18,688 nt of DNA from DATDOR01 sp035512695 (GTDB taxonomy: Bacteria > Chloroflexota > Anaerolineae > Anaerolineales > JABWBV01). The translations under genes were made by a program, and so were the position numbers. Shown here one piece after another: positions 13,503 through 18,688 of this stretch (the first letter of the stretch is position 1; every line of letters starts with the position of its first letter). The stretch is taken from the NCBI GenBank assembly GCA_035512695.1, contig DATKDL010000030.1, positions 1 to 18,688 on the forward strand. The letters are read 5' to 3'. Under the pieces are notes generated by a model. The model was given only the letters and a program-made list of their open reading frames with translations. It did no database searches and had not been told where the DNA came from.

Positions 13503-15724
13503 TTCATCATCTCCCAGAGCGATTCGAGCGCCGCAAACGGCAGCGCCTGGCGCTGATCGCCTTTGCGGCCGGTGTTCCAGGTCACGATCAGCGCCCGCCG
13601 CGCCCGCGTGATCCCGACGAAGAACAGCCGCAGCCGCTCGGACGCGTAATCGATCCGGGAGCGCTCGCTGGCCGCCCCCGTCTCGGGCCAGTCGAACGGG
13701 TCGTCCGAGAAGACCTGGCGCAGTTCGGCCAGGGTCTCGGCCTGCAGGTCGAGCCGGTCCCGGATGAACCATTTCTCGGAGATGTAGCGGTCGTATTCCT
13801 GGGCGGAGGGGAAATCGTAGTTGTTGACCGAGGTCAGGTAGACCCGGTCCCACTCCAGGCCCTTGGCCTTGTGCATCGTCGTGACGACGACCTTGCCGGG
13901 ATGGGCATCGGGGTTGAACCCGGCGTCCTCCTCGGAGAAACCGAGGAAGCGGCGCTCGTTGCGGGCGACGACGGCCAGCTCGTCGGTCAGTTCCGGCAGC
14001 CGCCAGTCGATGTTGGCCGTCCCGGCGCGTTTGAGGACCAGGGCCAGCTTGTGCGCCAGCGCCAGGTCGGCCGGGTCGGTGAAGAGGTCCTGCGCCAGGG
14101 TCAGGACGAGCTGGTCGATCGGCAGGACGGTGGCCTCCTGCCAGCGGCGGACGATCTCGCGGAAAGCCGTGAGTTCGGCGGTGAAATCCGGTTCGAGCGC
14201 CAGCTCGTCCAGCCAGTCCTCCCCGGCGAGCGGCCACAAGTAGCGCTCGGTCTCGGGGCAGGTTTTCAACGTATCGGAGACCGCCTCGACGGCCGCCTTT
14301 GTCTCGGGCTCTTCGGTCAGGTCGCGACGCCAGACCCGGTAGCAGGTCGCCAGCCGGCGGGCGGACTTGGGGTCCGAGAGATAGTTGAGGATGTTCCCGA
14401 GCGCGCCGGCGGTCAGCCGGGTCTGCCGGGCGCTGCGCAGCACCTCGACGTAGGCGAGCCCGCGCTGCCGCAGCCCCTCGCTCAGTTTGAAACCGCGCGA
14501 ATTGGTCGGGACCAGGACGGCGACGGTGGCGTCCGGGTTCCCCGGCAGCCAGCGCTCGAGCGAATCGAGGATCGCCTTGAGCTCCTGCGCCGGGGCCAGC
14601 CCCTCCCCGTACAGGTAGATCTCGTCGGGCTCGTCCGGCGGGTTGGGCTGGGGATCGCCCGCCGGAGTCGGCTCGATATAGGGCGGCGCCAGCGCGGACC
14701 GCAGGTCGACGACAGGATGGTCCTCCGCCGTCCAGCGGATCAGGGTGTTGGCCAACCGGATGACGCTTTCGGTCGAGCGGCCCGAGTTGGGCAGCTCGGC
14801 CGCCCGGACGCCCGGTTCGCGCATGAACCTGCGCAGGGATTCGGGGCTGGCGGTCGTGAAGGTCTCGAAGATGGCCTGGTTCGGATCCCCGACCCGGACC
14901 CAGTTGCCTGACCCGCCGGCCAGGAGCCGCAGGATCTTCTCCTGGAGCCGGCTGCTGTCCTGCGCTTCGTCTTCTAAAATATACGGCCATCGTTCCTGGA
15001 GCCGGGCGAGCAGGTCCGGGTCGAGCTGGAGGGCTTCGGCGGCCAGGCGGATCAGGTCATCGAAATCGACCGCGCCGCGGTAGGCCAGGGCCCGCTGGTA
15101 GTCCCGGTAGATCTCGGCGCCCATCTCGGCCAGCGGGAGCGGGGCCGGCAGGTCCTCCAGGCGGGCGGCCAGGGCCGCCGGGGTCTGTTCGTAATCCTTG
15201 GCCAGGGTGATGAAGGCGCCGGCGATGTTGTGGACGAGTTGGGGGAGCTGTTCCTTGTTGATCCAGTCCACCCGGCTCTCTTCGAGCATCGGGTCGAAGT
15301 AGGGGTCGAGCCGGCCGGGATGGTTCCTCAGCCAGATGCGGGTCACATCGGCCAGGATTTGGTCCGCCGCGCGTTCGTCGAGGATGTAAGCGGCCTCGGA
15401 GATCCCGACCAGGTCCGGACGCTCCCCCACGATGTCGTTGGCCAGGCCGTGCAGGGTCCGCACCCGGTAGCCGACGCCGGGGAGCAGACCGAGGTCCTGG
15501 ACGAAAGACCCGATCCGGCTCTTGAAGTTGTCGACGGCGGAGTTGACCAGGGTGACCACCAGGATCTCCTGGCCTTCGGCCAGGGCGCCGCCCCGGATCA
15601 GGTCGGCGGCCAGGCGCGAGAGGGTCCAGGTCTTGCCGCTGCCGGGGACGGCGGAGATGCCGAGCATCCCGCTGCGGTAGCGGAGGATTTTCTCCTGGGC
15701 GGGGCGCGGGCGGAAGACGGTCAT
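13499..15724 (-). CDS. UvrD/AddA-like superfamily 1 DNA helicase without nuclease domain
   Basis: The 741-residue protein carries a full set of SF1 helicase motifs. These are the Q motif near Q10, Walker A VPGSGKT (26-32), motif Ia VTLVNSAVDNFKSR, motif II ILEDEAQD (249-256), motif III VGDPNQAIF (278-286), motif IV around NSGRSTESVIRLAN, motif V VVVTTMHKAKGLEWD (612-626) and motif VI FFVGITRARR (701-710). It should be an active 3'-5' translocase. The chain stops about 30 residues after motif VI, where AddA continues into a nuclease domain, so that domain is absent here and supplied by the next gene. Its ATG overlaps the upstream stop codon as ATGA, and its TGA overlaps the nuclease GTG. The alternative of a generic UvrD is less likely because of this operon. 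Confidence 0.93.
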   Translation of the reverse strand: MTVFRPRPAQEKILRYRSGMLGISAVPGSGKTWTLSRLAADLIRGGALAEGQEILVVTLVNSAVDNFKSRIGSFVQDLGLLPGVGYRVRTLHGLANDIVGERPDLVGISEAAYILDERAADQILADVTRIWLRNHPGRLDPYFDPMLEESRVDWINKEQLPQLVHNIAGAFITLAKDYEQTPAALAARLEDLPAPLPLAEMGAEIYRDYQRALAYRGAVDFDDLIRLAAEALQLDPDLLARLQERWPYILEDEAQDSSRLQEKILRLLAGGSGNWVRVGDPNQAIFETFTTASPESLRRFMREPGVRAAELPNSGRSTESVIRLANTLIRWTAEDHPVVDLRSALAPPYIEPTPAGDPQPNPPDEPDEIYLYGEGLAPAQELKAILDSLERWLPGNPDATVAVLVPTNSRGFKLSEGLRQRGLAYVEVLRSARQTRLTAGALGNILNYLSDPKSARRLATCYRVWRRDLTEEPETKAAVEAVSDTLKTCPETERYLWPLAGEDWLDELALEPDFTAELTAFREIVRRWQEATVLPIDQLVLTLAQDLFTDPADLALAHKLALVLKRAGTANIDWRLPELTDELAVVARNERRFLGFSEEDAGFNPDAHPGKVVVTTMHKAKGLEWDRVYLTSVNNYDFPSAQEYDRYISEKWFIRDRLDLQAETLAELRQVFSDDPFDWPETGAASERSRIDYASERLRLFFVGITRARRALIVTWNTGRKGDQRQALPFAALESLWEMMK

Positions 15725-17808
15725 GCTGCCGTCCTGAGGACGCCCTGGAGCACGTTGAGCAGCGGTCCTTTTGGCTCATAGCCGTGCTCGTCGAGTTCGC
15801 TGAGACCGAGAAAGACGCCTTTCCGGCAGCGGCGCAGCAGGCCGTTGACGAGGGTGAACATCGACTCCCGCCCGGCCCGGACGTCTTCTTCGTCACCCCA
15901 GGGTTCGCCCCGCACCCAATTCCGGCTGAGGACATGCGGGTTGGTGAGCGGCTGGTACAGGCGCTCCCCCCACCCGCTGCTGCTGACGTTGAGCCAGAAC
16001 TGGTAGTCGACCGGCCGGTTGTTCATGATAAAGGTGTAGGCAGGGGCGACGAGGACGGCGTCCTCCCGCTGCGATTCCCAGCTGCGAATGAACTGGCCGG
16101 CCAGCAGTCCGTCCCGGACCGTCGCCAGGAATGCCCGGCCGGTCGATTCGCCCTCGGCTTCCTGCTGCGGGCCGACGACCTGCCGGAACTCGCGGGCGGA
16201 GTCGATCAGGTTGGCCGCCGTGCGCCCGCTCTCCAGCGCGTGGTGGAGGCCGAACCCGGGCTGGGAGAGCAGCTCACCGAACGCCCGACCGAAGAAGATG
16301 TCCGGGGCATCGACGCCGGCCGGCCGGTAATCCTCCAGCCAGCGCCGCAGCGCGTCGTAACGCTCCCCGAGCGTATAGGTCACCCGGTCGCGGACCGCGG
16401 CGGAGGCGTCCGCAAACGGGCGCAGGGCGGCTTCGGCGGTGCGGGGGTGATACAGGCTCTCCACCAGGAGTTGGGAGCGGACCAGGTCCAGGCCGGAGAG
16501 GGCCTGGCGCAGGGCGTATGCCATATCGAAGGGCGCCGGGATCTGCCCCCATTCGGGGTGCGCGACAGCCGCCAGGGTCAGCAGGCACTGCGCGGCCGGC
16601 TCCTCGCGCAGCGAGCGGGAGGGCCGGTGCGAGTGGACGGGGATGCCGAGGCGCCCCAGTCGATTCATCAAGGAAAACCGCAGCGCATCCGAAAGATACG
16701 GGGCCAGGACGACGATCTCGCCGGGGGGGACGGCTTCTTCGTCCACCAGGTCCCGGATCGTGTCCGCCACCCAGCCGAGCATCTCGGGATAGTAGCGCCG
16801 GGGCGCGAAGTACAGCCCTTCTCCGGTGTACATCCGGGCGGGGCGGTTATCCCGCTCCATGACCAGCGCGACCGATCCCCGCAGCCCTTCGACTGCTTCC
16901 CCCGAAACGTGGCTGTCCGTGAATTCAACATGATCCGTGCAGAAATTTTTAAGCCGTTTCGCCGATTGCGGGTCGGCTCCGAGAAAGCGGCGGAAACCGG
17001 CCTCCCGGTCGAAAATGACCAGGGCCGACTCGACCGCCGGGAGCCAGTCGATCAGGATATCGTGGGTGACCGGGGTGTCCTCCTCGACGTTGTCCACGAC
17101 CAGGTGGCGGCAGCGGTCGGCCAGGTATTCATCGCAGATCGGGGTCCCCCAGAGATGCCGGACAAAGGTTTCCAGCACGAGCGAAAAATCGAGCAGGTTG
17201 TGTTCCAGGCAGGCTGCACGGAAAAGGACGGCGCATTCCTGGGCGTCCCGGTAGATGCGGCGCTGCTGCCCCGGATCGATCCAGGACTCGGAGAGCCGGT
17301 CGCCGATCTCGGTGTGGGGAAAACCGACGAAGGCAGCCTTGTTCAGGTTATCGAGGATCTGGCTGAAAAGCCGGTTGCGGTCGATGGCGACCCCTTCAAA
17401 GTACCCCCGGTCGAGCAGCGGCCGGACGATGCGGGCCATGTGATACTGGGCGGTCTCGATGTTGAGGAAAACCGGTGGTTTATCCGGGCGTTTGAAACCG
17501 GCCGCCTCGGCCGCCAGCGGCCAGAACAGCTCGACCATCCGCCGCGCCAGCCCGCCGATCGTCTGGACCTCCGGGACGCCGCCGGGGACCAGCCCCGGGA
17601 AGCGGATGGCGTCATAGTATGGGATCGCCAGGGTCCGCTGCGGGACCAGGACGAGGATCTCGTCCCCGGGGACGCCGGTTTCGAGCAGCCGGACCAGCCG
17701 CTCGACCCCGGCCGTCGTCTTCCCGGCGCCGGCCGGACCCTCCAGCCAGATCTTGGCGGTGGGAGGGGCTTCGATGAGGGAGAGCTGGGCAGCGGTGAGC
17801 GCGAGCAT
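15721..17808 (-). CDS. AddB-like SF1 ATPase with degenerate helicase motifs, no nuclease domain
   Basis: The 695-residue protein keeps Walker A GPAGAGKTTAG (24-34) and motif Ia-like ILVLVPQRTLA (51-61). Its motif II reads VVDNVEEDTP (237-246) where an active helicase has DEFQDTN. The place of motif III (GDPNQ) has IFDREAGFRRFLGADP (265-280), and the region of motif VI (LVNGLLRRCRKGVFLG) is also divergent. This is the pattern of AddB, the non-unwinding helicase-fold subunit that binds DNA and recognises Chi in AddAB. AddB is usually about 1100 residues with a C-terminal nuclease; that part is missing here. ATP binding is likely and hydrolysis doubtful. The ATG is preceded by a TATAAT 8 bases upstream and no Shine-Dalgarno site. 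It is the first of three genes that overlap by 4 bases. The AddB relation rests on motif pattern and context. Confidence 0.82.
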   Translation of the reverse strand: MLALTAAQLSLIEAPPTAKIWLEGPAGAGKTTAGVERLVRLLETGVPGDEILVLVPQRTLAIPYYDAIRFPGLVPGGVPEVQTIGGLARRMVELFWPLAAEAAGFKRPDKPPVFLNIETAQYHMARIVRPLLDRGYFEGVAIDRNRLFSQILDNLNKAAFVGFPHTEIGDRLSESWIDPGQQRRIYRDAQECAVLFRAACLEHNLLDFSLVLETFVRHLWGTPICDEYLADRCRHLVVDNVEEDTPVTHDILIDWLPAVESALVIFDREAGFRRFLGADPQSAKRLKNFCTDHVEFTDSHVSGEAVEGLRGSVALVMERDNRPARMYTGEGLYFAPRRYYPEMLGWVADTIRDLVDEEAVPPGEIVVLAPYLSDALRFSLMNRLGRLGIPVHSHRPSRSLREEPAAQCLLTLAAVAHPEWGQIPAPFDMAYALRQALSGLDLVRSQLLVESLYHPRTAEAALRPFADASAAVRDRVTYTLGERYDALRRWLEDYRPAGVDAPDIFFGRAFGELLSQPGFGLHHALESGRTAANLIDSAREFRQVVGPQQEAEGESTGRAFLATVRDGLLAGQFIRSWESQREDAVLVAPAYTFIMNNRPVDYQFWLNVSSSGWGERLYQPLTNPHVLSRNWVRGEPWGDEEDVRAGRESMFTLVNGLLRRCRKGVFLGLSELDEHGYEPKGPLLNVLQGVLRTAA

Positions 17809-17816
17809 GTGTGGGT

Positions 17817-17822
17817 ATTATA
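17817..17822 (-). promoter_or_regulatory. Candidate -10 element for the helicase/nuclease operon
   Basis: On the minus strand a perfect TATAAT ends 8 bases before the ATG at 17808, without a Shine-Dalgarno site, so the operon mRNA may be leaderless. No convincing -35 lies 16 to 18 bases upstream; that area is taken up by a hairpin. Confidence 0.4.
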
Positions 17823-17836
17823 GATAATATCGAAAA

Positions 17837-17879
17837 AACGGGGCGGCAGGGCAGGCCGCGCCCGCCCTGCCGCGTCGTT
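17837..17879. repeat. Imperfect hairpin in the divergent intergenic region
   Basis: A perfect 10-bp core stem (17843-17852 with 17864-17873) has an 11-base loop. It extends outward through one mismatch and one G-T pair to 16-base arms. It lies between the leftward helicase operon and the rightward thioesterase gene, so it cannot be a terminator of either neighbour. It may be a regulatory site or a relic repeat. Confidence 0.55.
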
Positions 17880-17902
17880 ATTTCAAATTTTTCAACAGGG
17901 TA

Positions 17903-17908
17903 TATAAT
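17903..17908 (+). promoter_or_regulatory. Candidate -10 element for the thioesterase transcript
   Basis: A perfect TATAAT, within GTATATAATAC, lies 54 bases before the small ORF and 109 bases before the thioesterase GTG. Upstream TTTCAA (17881-17886, 16-base spacer) is a poor -35 match. It would give a 5' leader of roughly 100 bases for the thioesterase gene. Confidence 0.45.
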
Positions 17909-17961
17909 ACAAACACACCGACTTGATCCGAACGCTCAATCAAAAAAGGAATGAACCCCCC

Positions 17962-18027
17962 ATGATGAACCTGCTCGAAAAAGCCATCCGGGACTTCGTC
18001 GGAGACGGCTCACCTCGTGACGGCTGA
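17962..18027 (+). CDS. Tiny upstream ORF overlapping the thioesterase start
   Basis: This ORF encodes 21 residues, beginning MMNLLEKAIRDFVGDG, and ends in a TGA at 18025-18027. It lies downstream of a TATAAT, has AAGGA about 11 bases before its first ATG, and overlaps the thioesterase GTG (18017) by 11 bases in another frame. It could be a leader peptide whose translation couples to the thioesterase, or the remnant of a longer gene. No known leader is recognised, and a chance ORF cannot be excluded. Confidence 0.35.
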   Translation: MMNLLEKAIRDFVGDGSPRDG

Positions 18028-18454
18028 ACCCGCTTTCCGGTTTCACCTTCCCGTCCGGGTGCGCTATCACGAGACGGACCGGCAGGGGCACGTCAACTTT
18101 ATCTGGCACCAGAGCTACTTCGCAATGGCGATGGCCGATTACCTCAAAGCGACCGGCACATCCTATTCCAAATTAAACGAAAACGGGATCGACATGCTCT
18201 TCGTCGACGCCCACAGCAGCTTCCACGACGCCTGCTTTTACGATGAAGTCCTGCTGGTCCACTGCAGAGTCGAACGGATCGGCACCACGAGCATCCGGTT
18301 CGCCTTCGAGACGACGGCCGAGGCGGACGGCCGCCGGGTCGCCACCGGCGACCTGACCGTCGTCCTCGTGGACGCCGCCGAGCGGCGGAAACGGCCCGTC
18401 CCGGACGAGCTGCGAAGCGCGATCGCCGCATTCGAGAATGCAAGCGCGAAATAA
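18017..18454 (+). CDS. Acyl-CoA thioesterase, 4HBT/YbgC-type hotdog fold
   Basis: The 145-residue protein is a single hotdog domain. The signature RYHETDRQGHVNFIWHQSYF contains D21, at the position of the catalytic aspartate of 4-hydroxybenzoyl-CoA thioesterase and YbgC enzymes, followed by the usual long helix (about 31-46). Members hydrolyse acyl-CoA or acyl-ACP thioesters in the cytoplasm; the acyl substrate cannot be predicted. GTG at 18017 is the chosen start because it gives the normal family length and no in-frame ATG lies nearby. A GGAG 12 bases upstream is a weak binding site, and the start is overlapped by a 21-residue ORF. A perfect hairpin follows the stop codon by 9 bases, so the gene is likely expressed from the TATAAT at 17903. 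Family is sure, start less so. Confidence 0.88.
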   Translation: MTAEPAFRFHLPVRVRYHETDRQGHVNFIWHQSYFAMAMADYLKATGTSYSKLNENGIDMLFVDAHSSFHDACFYDEVLLVHCRVERIGTTSIRFAFETTAEADGRRVATGDLTVVLVDAAERRKRPVPDELRSAIAAFENASAK

Positions 18455-18463
18455 AATCATCGG

Positions 18464-18510
18464 AAAAAGGGGGACGCACAGGGGCAAAACCCCTGTGCGT
18501 CCCCCTTTTT
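18464..18510 (+). terminator. Intrinsic terminator after the thioesterase gene
   Basis: Arms 18464-18484 and 18490-18510 are perfect 21-base reverse complements with a 5-base loop. The left arm opens with five A and five G, and the right arm ends in five C and five T, which gives a GC-rich stem and a T-run. It begins 9 bases after the thioesterase stop codon and 28 bases separate its end from the tdk start codon. The symmetrical form could act in both directions. Confidence 0.87.
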
Positions 18511-18538
18511 GCGGTCATGCTGAAAACTCAGGAGCGGA

Positions 18539-18688
18539 ATGAAACATCAGCACGGATCCATCGAGGTCATCACCGGCTCGATGTTCAGCGGGAAGACGGA
18601 CGAGCTGATCCGGCGACTCCGCCGGGCGACGATCGCCCGTCAGAAGGTCCAGGTCTTCAAACCGATCATCGACAACCGCTACGCCGTC
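18539..18688 (+). CDS. tdk: Thymidine kinase, 5' part only (cut by window end)
   Basis: Fifty codons are present before the window ends. The N-terminus GSIEVITGSMFSGKTDELIRR fits the type II thymidine kinase family, with the P-loop at residues 13-20 and the following RRLRRATIARQKVQVFKP block. The enzyme makes dTMP from thymidine and ATP in the salvage pathway. The usual GPMFSGKS is here GSMFSGKT, a small variation that keeps the P-loop. The expected length is about 190 residues, so three quarters lies outside the window. AGGAG lies 4 bases before the ATG, a short but workable spacing. It follows the thioesterase gene after a perfect terminator, so it should have its own promoter, which is not obvious in the 28 bases between. 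Confidence 0.92.
   Translation, partial: MKHQHGSIEVITGSMFSGKTDELIRRLRRATIARQKVQVFKPIIDNRYAV

Noticed and set aside
13503..14990. N-terminal part of a 773-codon frame that continues into the PD-(D/E)XK nuclease
   Set aside because: The first two thirds overlap the helicase gene and read as Arg/Gly/Ala-rich sequence. Recognisable nuclease sequence begins only at the GTG at 13502.
15784..17823. Open frame of 679 codons on the plus strand opposite the AddB-like gene
   Set aside because: It mirrors the coding frame of the AddB-like gene, has no known domain, and crosses its promoter. It is a composition shadow.

Overview
The window is GC-rich, densely coded bacterial DNA with no rRNA, tRNA, CRISPR array, insertion sequence or phage gene. 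The best inference is Chloroflexota (Anaerolineae-like). The basis is overall gene style, a PPi-type phosphofructokinase, genes without Shine-Dalgarno sites and a split AddAB-like helicase/nuclease locus. No single marker proves this.

Left part, minus strand (52-3055): a PRC-barrel protein stands alone and is closed by a clear intrinsic terminator. It is followed by a close-packed run of an MscS-type mechanosensitive channel, a secreted lysyl-oxidase-like protein and a membrane-anchored zinc-ribbon/FHA protein. The first two genes and their flanks look less GC-rich than the rest.

Centre, plus strand (3268-10266): proB and proA (first two steps of proline synthesis) run into a gluconokinase gene that starts directly after the proA stop codon. 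Then come an S9 serine peptidase, a phosphofructokinase with PPi-type signature residues, and a YihY/BrkB-family membrane protein.

Right part, minus strand (10302-17808): the most notable locus. Three genes overlap by 4 bp each. They encode an AddB-like SF1 ATPase with degenerate motifs and no nuclease domain, a complete UvrD/AddA-like helicase without nuclease domain, and a free-standing PD-(D/E)XK nuclease with four cysteines placed as in the AddB/Cas4 iron-sulfur staple. recJ follows on the same strand. Together they look like a DNA double-strand-end processing module in which the AddAB parts are separate polypeptides. Right edge, plus strand: a hotdog thioesterase preceded by a tiny ORF, and the first 50 codons of thymidine kinase (tdk), cut by the window end.

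Nearly every break between transcription units holds a long inverted repeat: 2493-2524, 8079-8129, 9355-9416, 10257-10311, 12610-12675, 17837-17879 and 18464-18510. Several fit terminators. Two share almost the same outer arm, and one contains the stop codons of both convergent genes. Three genes (proB, the phosphofructokinase and the AddB-like gene) have a -10-like hexamer 6 to 8 bases before the start codon and no Shine-Dalgarno site, which suggests leaderless transcripts. No gap between genes exceeds about 215 bases.
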